Assembly (NCBI GenBank): GCA_001574975.1
Contig: KQ965756.1
Coordinates: forward strand, 3,160 to 67,159
DNA from: Gonapodya prolifera JEL478
Lineage: Eukaryota; Monoblepharomycota; Monoblepharidomycetes; Monoblepharidales; Gonapodyaceae
DNA length: 64,000 bases
Direction of reading: 5' to 3'
The notes under the pieces are model-generated. The model made no database searches. It saw only the letters and a list, made by a program, of their open reading frames with translations, and was not told the DNA's origin. This document shows positions 50,801 to 62,600 of this stretch, in pieces (positions within the stretch are counted from its first letter, which is position 1; every line of letters starts with the position of its first letter). Both the position numbers and the translations under genes were made by a program.

Positions 50801-53800
50801 GATTCCGAGCGTGAATCGGTGAACGCATTGAGACCATGGATGGTGAAAATGATTTCACATCGCAGTGTAAGGTATGCACACTCGACTGTACGTTTTGGTG
50901 GATCAATTCCGAAAAGTTCATCTTTAGGCAGGGGACAAGTGGTGGAGATTCAGAGCGGCCTGTAAGTAAGCAATTTAAGCAAAGTGCAGCAACTTCTTAT
51001 TGTTCTCCTCTGCCCCTGAAAGACTTCGAATGCACCTGTCGCGCTTCGGACACTCGGTCTTACTCCGCAGACAATTTTTTTATCGCCACCATCGTACCCA
51101 AAAGAGATCATTATATCTCTGGTAACTATGCGACTTAAGTTCCGTTTGAGCAGAGCTCGCGTTAATTTTATTTCACTGGCAAGGACGACCAACGCCCCAG
51201 CACAGCTTCTCGTGATGGCCCCCTCAGTAGCAGCGATCCCCCTGACCGCCAAAGCACTGCTTCTGATAACGGAACGAGCGCGGTCAGGCAAAGTTTGTAT
51301 TCACGTCTCTCATCTATTGCCGGTGCGGAAGGATCTCTCCCGAGCTCTTCACATTTGAGACCACAGCTTTCTAGGAGGAATATGACAGATATTGGAAGCG
51401 GGAGTAACTTGTCCCCAAATGACGACTCCACGTCCGATGCATTCGACTTCCGCTCTGTGGACGAAAGGAGTGAGGCTGATCGATCAGAAAGCGTTGCAGG
51501 GACAGCGTCCGTTTCAAACGCGACAGGCGGAGCATTCACCGGGCGTACCACTCGCAGTCCTCAGGAAGATGCACAAGTTAGCAGGCAATCATACGGCGCG
51601 ACTCTTGGTGTATCTGTCCCCACAAGGCCTGGGTCTTCTGCTGAACGCCGCCTGGCTCGTAATAGCTCCCCTGGCTCCCCCCTCATCTCCAAATCTGTTC
51701 CCGTGAAATCTCTTGCTCAGGCATCCCTTTCTTTAGATACTGGAATTCCGACATTACGTGTCAAATCAATGGCCCCAGCCCTTCAGGAATCATTTGGAAG
51801 AACGGGATCCATCAATACTGGCTCCCGGCAATTCCACAGATCCTCGAACAGCTTTGATTCCCTTCAATCTTCGTCAATTGGATCAGATAGTGCCGGGATG
51901 CCGATGGCGCAGATCAAAGGTGAAAGCTACGCCAGGAGCAAATTGCAGAGCGCAATCGGGCGCGATGACAAGGTCATGAAAACGCCTCCTCCGGGTTGGG
52001 GTGAGCATCTTGCTTCTCAAACAGTTGAGGGCTTTCCATTATCGTCCTCTTCCTTCCACGTGCAGAGACCGGTGATCGCTTTTTGAAAGCTCTGTTGGAC
52101 AAAAAGTCTGCGACACTCTTTCCTCCCCCACTCGGTTGGTGCTCCGTGTGTGACATATAAAGCTCGTTTAACTAAAATGTGCTCCACGTTTGTTCAGATC
52201 TGGGCACAACTGCTCTCTCTAAAGGATCCACCACCAGCTACCCTGTACCACGTCGTACCACCGACATTTCCGCCTTAAAGAACTGGAAACCCGATGGAAC
52301 GCACATCGCAACATTTCACGAGCATACGGGTGCTGTTAATCACGTCCGAATGTCTCCGGACAACAATTTCTTTGCAACTGCATCAGATGATGGCACTGTG
52401 AAGATTTGGGATACTGTCAGATTGGAGAAGAATGTTACAAATCACTCGAGGCTGACGCACAAGCAAGGTGAATATGCTATGGACTCGCGAAATTGCGAAC
52501 GTAACTTAACGGCTCTTTCTAGGTGGCAAGATCAAAGCACTAACGTTTTGTGAGGGTACCCATGGCATTGCCTCGGCATCGGACAATGGCTCCATCCACG
52601 TTTCACGAGTGGAATATATACCTTCTACTTCATCGACTCTCAAATACCGGAGCTTCGATGTCGTCCGCACACGCGCGCTCGAAAACGATTCTGTTACGTG
52701 GCTTGAGCACTTTGGAACAGACATGTCATCTGTGCTCGTGTACAGTACCAAACGCGGTCATATATGTGGATTTGATTTGCGAACGATGAAGGTAGAATGG
52801 GAAATGAAGTGTCCTGCACACTATGGTGAGTTTCACGAATGCTTATTTTTTTAATTTGCCCCCCCCAAAAAAAACAAAAAAAAAAAACACTTCCATCACG
52901 ATAGGGATTCCCACAAGCCTAGCTATGGACCCAACATCATCGTGGATTCTATCTGGCTCGTCGCGGGGAATCTTCACGCTTTGGGATATCCGTTTCGCAC
53001 TTCCGCTCCGTTCATGGTCTCACCCGACGCAATCTCGAATCCACCGTCTCGCGTCTTGGTCTCCGATTCGAATGAAGGGGCGGGGCGTACTGGCCAGCGT
53101 TGAAGGGAGAACAAACGAAGTTTCACTTTGGGATGTCGAGAAGGCGGAGTGTCGCGAGCTGTGGTGTGTGGTTGGTGGCACGGGAGATTCGAGTCAAGAA
53201 GACAACGTGGAAGCTTTGTATGGCAAAGGAGTGAAGGTCTGTATTGCGAACGTTGTTTTTTTTTTCGTTTGCTCAAACTTGTGTCTTGGAAGGCGGGTTC
53301 GGTACCTGAACCTCATGACTTCTCTTTGCCGAGCTCCCGCGAAAGCACGTCGACGCAACCTTCGCGGTCCAGTCTTGCGCTCTACCCTGCGCCTGATGCC
53401 TCCTTCCTCTTGACTGCAGGCACGGATCGCAAAATCCGGTTTTGGGATCACGCAAATGCCGACGACTCATACGTCATGTGCGGTCCTCCACCATCCGAGG
53501 AAGGTGCGCCGCATGCGCGATACTCAACGCGTCAGCACGAAGGCGTTCTGTTTCACATGGAGTATGCTGCACCTGGTGTTCTTGGCTCAACTGGAGGTTC
53601 GCTCCCACGCATCAACCGTGCTGCAGCCACCTTAAGCGTAGGGAGCGGTGGTTCCGGCATCACGAACGGACAAGAGGGGCGTGAGATGCAACAGCAGTGG
53701 TATCCTCCACCCGCCACAGGTTCCAGTGGCTTGGGTCGTAGCTCGTGGCCCGCTGTGCTGGCACATCGGGATGCCGTTACGGATATTACCGTCACCACGG

Positions 53801-53859
53801 TGCCGTACCCAATGGTTTTGACTGGCGGGAGGGACGGGGTCGTCAAAGTTTGGAAATGA
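47801..53859 (+). CDS. VPS15 / PIK3R4, regulatory kinase of the class III PI3-kinase complex
   Basis: VPS15 anchors and activates VPS34 for autophagy and endosomal sorting. It starts [11 protein letters not shown] with an N-myristoylation glycine. The pseudokinase-like domain shows [11 protein letters not shown], a catalytic loop [12 protein letters not shown], and [11 protein letters not shown], with DFA in place of DFG as is usual in Vps15. HEAT repeats follow, such as [39 protein letters not shown] and [21 protein letters not shown] long Ser-rich linker (about 51300-52080) separates them from C-terminal WD40 repeats: [64 protein letters not shown] and [12 protein letters not shown], the last six codons before the stop at 53859. 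It is the longest complete gene in the window, with at least ten introns. Confidence 0.93.
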
Positions 53860-54236
53860 GCATTGAATTTGATTTGAGTCGCTTCCGTACTCCCACTCGT
53901 GCCTCGTGGAGCACGATGTGAAAATCTATGAGGCATATTATTTGCATTATGAATGAACATCATTGTATTGTTACTGAATATCAACGGACCGTGGCAATAA
54001 AATTTGACCTGGCCGGCTTTCAGCTCCCATCCCACCCCCTCAGCGTGAACAATCATTACTTCAGCCACAACATTTAAAGATATTAGTTAGTTTCATCCGC
54101 ACCTCCCCCACCTGCACGCTGTTGTCAATTCAGCTGGGTTCCCGGACGGTACACTGAAGCAGGTGAAACGAAGTAAGTTGAAATTCTTTGGCGAGTTGAT
54201 GGATCTTCAATGTGTTTCTTCTGATATCCAGGTGCA
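53860..54236. other. Intergenic, nothing recognised
   Basis: About 375 bp lie between the VPS15 stop and the ankyrin gene start, both on the plus strand. AATAAA at 53996-54001 could be a polyadenylation signal of VPS15. No gene was seen. Confidence 0.4.
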
Positions 54237-55553
54237 ATGTCGGATCGATTCTTCGGAGTTCGTCACAGTGACATTATCGTTGAGCTTATCGCCCCTTTCC
54301 TCCCCCACCGTTTTAGTCTTCCCGCACTCAATAAGACTCTCTACGTGATTTTATCGCAGTCACATAGCATTGCCGAGAGGGCCCTTCGTCACTACAGCTC
54401 CAACAATGCCGCCCACTTTGCCGAGGCGAGAAGGACTGAAAGCGGTGTGGAGGACATTGTGATGCACCTCGTGCGCAAAACTTTGAGCGTGGATCGCTGG
54501 AAGTACTTTCTCGTTTCCATGGTGGACGAGGGTAATGCCGCCGTCGTTGGGGCATTGCTACGTTCTGGATTAGGCCATTTGGCTCTTCTACTTTAATTAC
54601 CGCTGTGTCAGCAGGTCATACGGAGGTGACCAGACTGCTTTTGGACTTTGGTGCAGTTGGCGATGTCACAAGTCGTCCAAGTGACAACGCACTCATCGCC
54701 GCAGCCGTAAATGGTCATGTGGAAGTCGCGCGGCTACTTTTGGAGCGTGGAGCAAACGTTTACGCACGTGGTGAAAGCCCCATTCAGTACGTTGCGGAAC
54801 GGGGACATCTCGAAATGGTGAAGCTTTTTGTGGAGTGTGGTGCTGACGTTGCCAGCAATTTTGGGCGGCAGAGCTTAATCCAATCTGCGGTATTGGGTGG
54901 AAACCCTGCTGTTGTGGAGTACATTTTGGATTGTGGTGATGCCCAGTTTGAGGATGATTCAATGCTTTATACAGCCATGGAAATGGGTCATGTGGAAGCT
55001 GCAAAAGTGCTTCTAGACCGAGGAGCCATTCCCAACAATCCTCGTCTCCTTCATTTTGCGGTCTTCTACCAGTCGGCCCCCGTGGCAAAGATCCTCCTGG
55101 ACCATGGAATTGGTAACCCAAGTGAAGAATCGCTCGACGCCGCATTGGCTCGTCGTGAGGACATTCTCGATCTCCTCATCGAACGAGGTGCTGATATCCA
55201 TGCAGACGATGACATTGCACTTCGAACTGCTGTCACTAGCTCCGAAAGTTTGGAAGCAGTACAGCTTCTCCTGGATCGTGGCGCTGACATTCATGCACAA
55301 GAGGATGCCGCCCTTCGGGAAGCTGCCCTCAATGATTGGAGGGGTGAGGTCGTGCGTCATTTGTTGGGTCGAGGTGCGAATATTCACGCTTGTAATGACC
55401 AAGCCCAGCTCAATCGCATGCGGGAATGAGATTGTGGAGCAGATCTTGATTGACAAAGGTGCGGACACGTCCGTCCTTAAAGATGAGGAGCGGATTGCGC
55501 TCGTTCCAGAAATGCTAGAAGACGAAGACTTGTCGTATGGAACATTTGATTGA
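54237..55553 (+). CDS. Ankyrin-repeat protein, reading frame interrupted twice
   Basis: An F-box-like N-terminal helix region (MSDRFFGVRHSDIIVELIAP, FLPHRFSLPALNKTLYVILS) is followed by about nine ankyrin repeats, for example GHVEVARLLLERGANVYARG, GHLEMVKLFVECGADVA, GHVEAAKVLLDRGAIP, AVQLLLDRGADIHAQEDAA and VVRHLLGRGANIHACND. The frame shifts near 54575: the upstream frame ends GLGHLALLL and the repeat continues as FGSSTLITAVSAGHTEVTRL. It shifts again near 55405, after which NEIVEQILIDKGADTS continues in another frame to 55553. No intron fits either place. Each shift is one base beside a short C or G run, so sequencing error or early decay are both possible. A related N-terminal fragment lies at 58869. 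Confidence 0.75.
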
Positions 55554-55722
55554 ACGTGGTGACCGGAATACATGGAGATATGGTCACAACTTGAATTTGA
55601 TAAACCTACGCAAGAGAAGTAGTTCTATTTATATTTGAATTGATGCTCTACATCTACGTGGTAACAAGATTGACTGGCTTTGGGGTCTATCTGTAATACT
55701 AGCCTCTGCGTGAATACTTCCG

Positions 55723-58237
55723 TCATGCTTCCGAAGTTCCAACTGCCAGTGGCGTATCCGTCTCCGTGGGACCTTCCTTCACGGCTCGTTTCGCTTCCCA
55801 CATGGACCAATAATGCTCAATCAAAATCATGGTTATGACCGTGATTGTCCCCGCGATGCAAATGCCGAAAGACGGGACGTATCGCGGCGCCCAGTCGGAT
55901 CGGAAAATGAAGGTGGAAACGGCACCAGCGATATTTCCTTTTGGGAGGAAGAAACAATAAGCCGTCAGAATGTTGAAATCACGACAATGTGCTGGGAGGA
56001 GAAAAATCCCTCTTGAAAGACAAACGGACCTACTGCACCCATGAGCGCAGTCGCCGTTGCGCCGCCCGTGGTTCCCTTGGTCGTACCCGTTCGCCACGCC
56101 CAGACGAGGGGTATGAACGGGAACACGCCGCAGCTGGCGAGGAAGCTGCCGAAGTAGAGCTATGGCGCAAAAGCGGCAGTGTGGTGTCACACTTTGAAGT
56201 GAATGGGAAGAGGAAGAAATGGCGAAGGAACTCCACTCACGACGCCGGGCCCGCGAGGAGTGGCGGGGTCGATGGTGACGAACAGAATCAGCGCGACAAG
56301 GAGGAGGAGGCAGATGCAGATCATGTGCCAGACCCTTTCTTGCATTCTGTCCGAGTCTAGGTAGCAAGGAATGTTTGCGAGCACGTGAGCGGGTGGAACC
56401 CAACGCGTGCATCAAGCAGCGATACTACGTACTCCAGGTCACGGCGAGGGAGACGAACCATGCGACGATGTAAGGTGGGACGGTCATCAGGGTGGCCGTT
56501 GTAGACTGGATCGGACCAGGCCACATGAATGCGCATTGAGGGCAGGTATTCTTCACACACGAACGGACAAGAGCACGTACCGTGAATCCCAAGTTCCTGA
56601 CAATAGTGGGCAGCCAGTATACCCACGCGTAGCCAGAGAGGTTGCACATGAAGTACTAAGCGACACGAGGTAGCAAAACTTTGTTGGACGAGGCTTTCAA
56701 GACGGGAGTGCACCGCCGAGGGGCGCTCACCATGACCGACATGAGCCACGCGTGCGGGTCCTTGATCACCGCGACGAACTCGTCCTTATCAAAGTCCTTG
56801 TCTTTGGCGCTGGGGGCGTTGGAGCCGCGGCGGTGTTCGATCCATTCGAGTTCCTCTTCGGAGAGCCAGGAGACGGTGTGCGGGAACTGTACGTGACAGG
56901 ATGGGATGGGGTCAACTCGTGGAGACCGGGGTCGGGTGTTGAAGGGAACGAATGGCTGCAACGCTGATACGTACCCCGGGAAGGACCCACCACGTGAGCA
57001 CGCCGCATATGATTGCCGGAACGCCCTCGACTGCGGGGGATGTCCAGTGATGAGACGTCGTTCAGAGGTGGATTGAATCAACAACGGATGTCCAGCAATC
57101 GGATGTCAATCACATGCGACGTCGCGAAGGTGAAACGATCAACAAGAAACACCCACGAATAAAGATCCACCTCCATCCGGCGTACCCTCCGAGGCCGTTC
57201 ATGAAGCTGACGCCGTAGGCGATGAGCCCTCCGAACGCGCCGGCGAGGTTTGCGGAGCAGTAGAAGAGGCTGCAGCGGGTGCCGAATTCGCGCTGGGAGT
57301 ACCAAATGCTTAAGTAGAACACTTTTGCAAAGTGACGGGAAGGACACATGGACGCATCCAGACCAGTCAATAAAGGTCCAACATGGATGGCAACGATGCC
57401 AAACTTGAACTCACTCATCCCAGGAAAGTACCCGGCTTCAGCGACACCCAAGAAGAACCTCGCGACGGCAAGACCGGCCAGGTTGTTGCAGAAGCCCATG
57501 CACATTGCGCATACACCTGACGAGTATTTATGCTTGGTTGTGACTGATGATGCTCCGTGCGAAAGAAGAAGGCGGAAGACGTACCCCATGTGACCATGAT
57601 GCGTGATATCCAGCGTGCAGGTCCGAATTTTTTGATCTGAGATCGATTTCGGTGGTGCGTGCAAGTGATGTTATGCTTATGACGGGTCACACATCATGGT
57701 GGCGCCACTATTTACTCACGACCAGGTTGGACGGAAGCTCAAACAAGACATATCCGATGAAAAACACACTAAAACAGCGTTGAAAACAAGGCCATTCGCG
57801 ATTCGGCACCCCCTCCACGCACGTACCTAATTGCGAGCTGCCAGTCTGTGTCTGACAGTCCCAGTTGCGTCAGAGGATCAGCCTTTGGAGTTGCATCGTT
57901 GTTTGCGATCTTGACTGCGCCCATGTTTGTGCGACTGGGTGTGGTGCGTGTCAGCTTCGGAATCAAATTATACACGCGACACGGCGAGGGGCGACACCAC
58001 GCACTCGAGGTAGTTGATCAGATACAGCAGCGCGCTCCATGGCATCACATGCAAGTCGATTCTGAATACGGAAGCAAATGCGTGGGTGATCGGGGGGAGG
58101 AGCAGGAGGGATCAAGGCGACGAGGCAGCACAAGCTCACTTCCACAACGCCGCCTTCTGCGCCGCCGCGCTCAGTCGCGTGACGTAGCCGTCCTTGCCGA
58201 AGTCGCCGTACTGGATCTTGCGGTTATCGGACTCCAT
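55723..58237 (-). CDS. MFS anion:cation symporter (Dal5/allantoate permease-like)
   Basis: This is a twelve-helix plasma-membrane transporter of the ACS family, whose fungal members carry allantoate, nicotinate, pantothenate or similar anions. The start at 58237 gives MESDNRKIQYGDFGKDGYVT, then WKIDLHVMPWSALLYLINYL spliced to DRTNMGAVKIANND, the conserved NYLDRTN after helix 1. Further blocks are VFFIGYVLFELPSNLVVKKF, MGFCNNLAGLAVARFFLGVA with EAGYFPGM, LAGAFGGLIAYGVSFMNGLG, GYAGWRWIFI, LSEEELEWIEHRRG, YAWVYWLPTIVRNLGF, and near the end PLVWAWRTGTTKGTTGGATA and FIFRSDWAPRYVPSFGICIA. Introns are short and frequent. The protein ends GTSEA at 55723. Substrate is not predictable. Confidence 0.92.
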
Positions 58238-59664
58238 CGCTGCGCAGAGTGTGTGCAGTTGCGCTCGACTCTGGGCGGCGCTTTTGAGGGCTGCGATGTG
58301 TGGGGAAGGGTCCGCGCCCGATCACCCAATTGGCCGGGGGCGGGCCGTTTCAGAAAACTGTAATGCATGTATCGTTGTATTACTGACGCAGTGCATCTGG
58401 TGATGCCGAAGACATTCTGGTTGAGAAATGTGCATAGTGGTCATGGTGGTGTAGCATCCAATAGATTGAATCTTGCTACACCTGCACGGTAAACCTTTAC
58501 CTTTACCAGCTGCCACACTGAGAAATTTAGAGCTTAAAGAGTGTCTCTATAATACGCGGTAAAGTCAAGGTGACCTTGTCGGTGGGTTGTCATGTGGTGA
58601 CAACCGCAAACGTCATCCAGAGATGGCCCTTCTTTGAGCAAACACCCTCCGGGAAGGGAAGGAGCTATTGCTCATGCATCAAAATATATAAATTTAATTA
58701 AAAAGAGGGTGCAGTCAATTTCATAAAGGGGTTTTTCGTTCTCGATACAGAGGAGACAGAGCAAACGGACGTTCAAAAGAGAAGTATGCAAAGATTGTTG
58801 CGGCATCGTTGATCAATCGTCAATACAAGGTGCTTTAGAGATCAGAGGCGACCAATCCACGGCCCTTGATGTCGAATCGATGCTTCGTCCTTCACCATCA
58901 CCGAGACTTGATCCTTGAGCTCATCGCCGCCTTCCTCCCCACCGTGGGCAAACAAACTCCGGGCAACCCAACTCCCTTCCGTACACGATCTGACACGTCA
59001 AGAAGTACCTGGTAGCAGTTCCACTCCAGATCTCGAATGCGGGGGAAGATAAGCCCGCATGTGGATGCCGCGGCCAGGTCGCCGTCCGCGAGGATGACAC
59101 CCTCTACTCGATCAAAGGCTGCAAGAGCAGGAGCAGGAGCAGCGGAGGTGGAGGTGGAGGTGGCAGGAAGATTGGTACGTAGGCGTTCGATGTGGGTAAG
59201 GTCGGTGGCTCCGACTGCTACGCGGGTGGGACCAGACCACAATGCGGAGAAAACGTCACTGTCGTCCACCCCCCGACCCCAAGTGGGCAGCAGAGGAGCG
59301 TTTGGGGACCGGCGCAAGTCCACAAGTGTCGCCACCAGTGTTTCAGGCCGGAAAAATCGATAATCAGAAGCGGACTGTTAGCGCCTGCATGAGATGCACC
59401 TCCAAGGGCACGCGTCCACGGCCTGACGGATCCAAACACCGTGCGACGCGTGTGCGCCAGAGGCGGACACGGTGGGGATCGATGTCAGGAGGTCGAAGGG
59501 TGGCAGGAGATGCAGGATGCGGAGTGCCAGTGAGGGGGAGGATCCGTCGAGAGTTGGACAGCGCAGTGCTGGCCGAAAGAGGAGGTGGGAGAGAGGGCAC
59601 CCCGGCTTAACATGGCCCGTCCTTTCGCCGGTGCTGCGGACACGCTCACACAGTCATTTCTCTC
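58238..59664. other. 1.4-kb region between transporter and SECISBP2 genes, with decayed-looking frames
   Basis: Besides the ankyrin-gene fragment at 58869, the minus strand from about 59600 to 58898 has three partly open frames that look protein-like in turn (VARCLDPSGRGRVPLEVHLM, SPLLIIDFSGLK, PETLVATLVDLRRSPNAPLL). They fall in different frames without clear introns. This could be a decaying gene or the effect of high GC content. No family was recognised. An AT-rich stretch at about 58680-58740 is otherwise featureless. Confidence 0.3.
58869..59015 (+). pseudogene. N-terminal fragment of the ankyrin gene family
   Basis: The frame from ATG at 58869 reads MSNRCFVLHHHRDLILELIA and AFLPTVG. 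This aligns with MSDRFFGVRHSDIIVELIAP and FLPHRF at the start of the ankyrin gene at 54237, and the DNA is similar too. Similarity fades after about 27 codons, the frame stops at 59015, and no ankyrin repeats follow on this strand. It looks like a truncated duplicate. It could also be exon 1 of a gene whose remainder I cannot see. Confidence 0.55.
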
Positions 59665-62600
59665 ATGTCCCTGCCCAGTGCCCCCACGGGCGGATCCGCG
59701 TCCAGCTCAGCAGCAGCAGCCGACGACGCGTGGATTGACGTTGCGCGCGAACGCGGGACGGGGGCGGCGGGCGATGCCCAGAGCGGAGAAAGGAGAAGAC
59801 GCGGGGGGCTGCTCCACATTCCGGGGCGCGGAGGGCGCGGACGGGGGAGGGGTCGGGGTGGAGCCAAAGGTGTGTGGGTTGTGCTGGCGTCTGGTTTTCT
59901 GTATTTGCGTGCTGACGTCGCTGCGATCGATGGCGATGGGCTGCAATCACTCGTTCAGGTCAACCTGCGAGACGGAACCCCGCAGGCACTCGACCCCGCC
60001 CGTCGCAATTTTCCCTGTCCGATCTCGTATCTATCGCTCTGGATGGCGGAAGCGGCGGGGGTGGCAGCGGCAGTGGGCGTGAGGCGGCCAGTGTCGGGTT
60101 CACACATGTAGCCAGCAACCCGGCCATTGGCACCTCTGATCCTCTTGCGCACATCCCACCACGCCTCCGACACCGGCACACGCAACACATGAACAACACC
60201 GGTACCACCGCCGCCGCTGGGCCCTCGTCTGCTCTCACCGCCACCACCACCACCACCGCATCTCCATCTCCATCTCCATCCCCTGTCCCCGCTCCATCCC
60301 ACTCAACCCTCGACGACTTCCCCTCCCTACGCACCTTGCGCGCCGTCGCCGCCGCCGCCACTTCTCCCCCTTCGCACCAGCTAAAACGCACCACCACATC
60401 CACACCCACACCCGTACATGCCTCCCGCTCCGTGACTCGACGCACGCGGTTCACCGTCAGCACTGCCACTGCCATTGTCACGGCGGCGGCGGCGGCGGCG
60501 CCGTTCAGGGCGGTCTTGAGGTCGGGCACGAGTGCGAGTGCGAACGCCAGTGCGCGTGCAAGTGCGACTACGGCGGGATTGCGTGGGAAGGGCAAGGGCA
60601 AGAGCGCCGTGTGGGCGACGATGGCAACGGAGGCGCAGCACCGAGGCGGTGGCGGTGGACGAGACCTACGCGGTGCGAGGAAGAAAAAGGTGAGCGTGCG
60701 TTGTCCGAGTGTGTGTGCGAGTGCTTGTGAGAGTGCTTGTGAGAGTGCGAGTGCGAGTGCGTGTGCGAGTGCGTGTGCGAGTGCGAGTGCGTGTGGTCCG
60801 CCGGGCGCCAAGTGTGTGTCACACACTCGGACCTGGACTGGACGAACCTAGGAGAACTGAGAGGATGGCACCCTGCGAGGACGTACTGAAGTGCATACAC
60901 GATTCGAGCTCCCACCTCGTTTCCATGTTCCCTTTTCTACTTTCCAACCCACCGCCTAACCGCAACTCCCACCGCCCACCCGCCCACCGCCGTCTCCACT
61001 CCACAGCCCTCCAAAGCCAAACGCGCCGTGCTCGCCTACCGCGCTACTCTCCGCGTGACTCGCGCCGCACGGCTCGCTGTGCTCGCGGTGGCGGTGGCGG
61101 AGGTCGCCGCACCTGACGGCCCAGCACAGGCGGAACGGGAGTCGGAGCGATCGACGCTGCAGAGTTCCGTCGCAGTGGTGCCGCGGGATGGTGATGAGAA
61201 GGAGTGGGTGGACGTTGACGTGGATGTGGGCGTGGCCGCGGATGTGGAGACGCCGGAAGAGCCTGGGCGTCATACCCAAGGCGGCCAGCCCGCTTCCGCT
61301 TCCACCGTCACCCTCCCCATCTCGCACGTCTCATTCACGGACCTTTTGGACGCGCCCGAGTTCGTGCCCACGGCGGATCCTCCTGCCCCACTGCCACTAC
61401 CACTCACACATTCACCCCCGCCCCCACTGCCACTCCAACCGCCACTGCCACTGCCACTGCCGATATCGACGTCGCCCCTGTACACCCACCGCGCGCTCGA
61501 CCTCGACGACGTGCCCGAGTTCGTTCCCGGCGCGTGGGCTGATTCCGTAGTAGTTGGTGCGTTGGAGCTGGAGCAGGAGGGGGAGCAGGGGCAGGAGGGG
61601 GAGGGGGAGTTTGTGCCTGTGGGGTCGTGGGCGGATTGGGTCGAGGACGGCGCTGGTGGAGAGGTTGGCGGCGATGTGCCCCACGAGGAGGAGCGGGAGC
61701 GGGAGCAGCAGGGTGGAGAAGGAAGTGTCCGGCGTGGCAGGGCGGGGAGGAGACGGTCCAAGAAGGGTGCCAAGGGAGAGCAAGAGCATGAAGGGACGGC
61801 ACAAGCGAAACTGCGCAACGACGCCGAGGAAACGAGAGGAGAGGTGCAGAGTAATGGCCGTCCGCAGGTGTGGGACGGGACCAACACCGCTCTTCGTGGT
61901 CCTGCTCGGGCGAGCGGCCCTCTCGTGTCGGCCGTCGAGCACGTCGAGCCCGTTGATGATGTGGAGGACGGGCAAGATACTCCAGAAACAGCGGTCGAGG
62001 CTCCCTCCCCCTTCGCGCCGCGCCGGAAACGCCACGGGCGGGGCAAGAAGCGCGTGCGTGACGAGAGCATCGACCGCGGCGTCAAGGTGGCGCTGGAGCG
62101 GGATGAGGGCAGGATTGCCCCCGCGGGGCCTGGGAGGTGGGTGTGGTTGGGTTGTTTGGCACTGAGGAGAGAGTGAGCGTTGAACGGTGGACGGGTCGCT
62201 GCATTTGTAGATACGTCACGCAGATCGCGAGTGAAGAGCTTGATAGGTTCGTGTTTTGCGTTTTCGTGTTCCGGTGGGGACAATGGACTGGTATGATGAC
62301 CGACCTGCTTGACAGTTCCGTGTCGGCGCTTCTCACCAAGCTGGCGCAGTTCCAGCTCAGGCAGGTGCAGACTAATCCGACCAAGGTGAGCGTCAGCGAG
62401 GTCCTCTGCCATTACCCAATTTTTGAGACCAACGTTACCGTTCCCTTTATTATAGGCAAAATCTCGTCGTCGCCTAATCCTCGGACTTCGGGAAACTACG
62501 CGCCACCTGCGGCGTGGGAAACCCATGAAGTGCGTCATTGTTGCGAGAAACGTGGAGGAGGCGCTTGGTGATGGTGAGTTTCGTTGGGAACAACAAATGG

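Noticed and set aside
60709-60850. Cys/Ala/Ser repeat peptide encoded by the GTGCGA tract
   Set aside because: The tract lies between a consensus donor at 60690 and an acceptor at 61006 that restores the conserved frame, so it is taken as intron.
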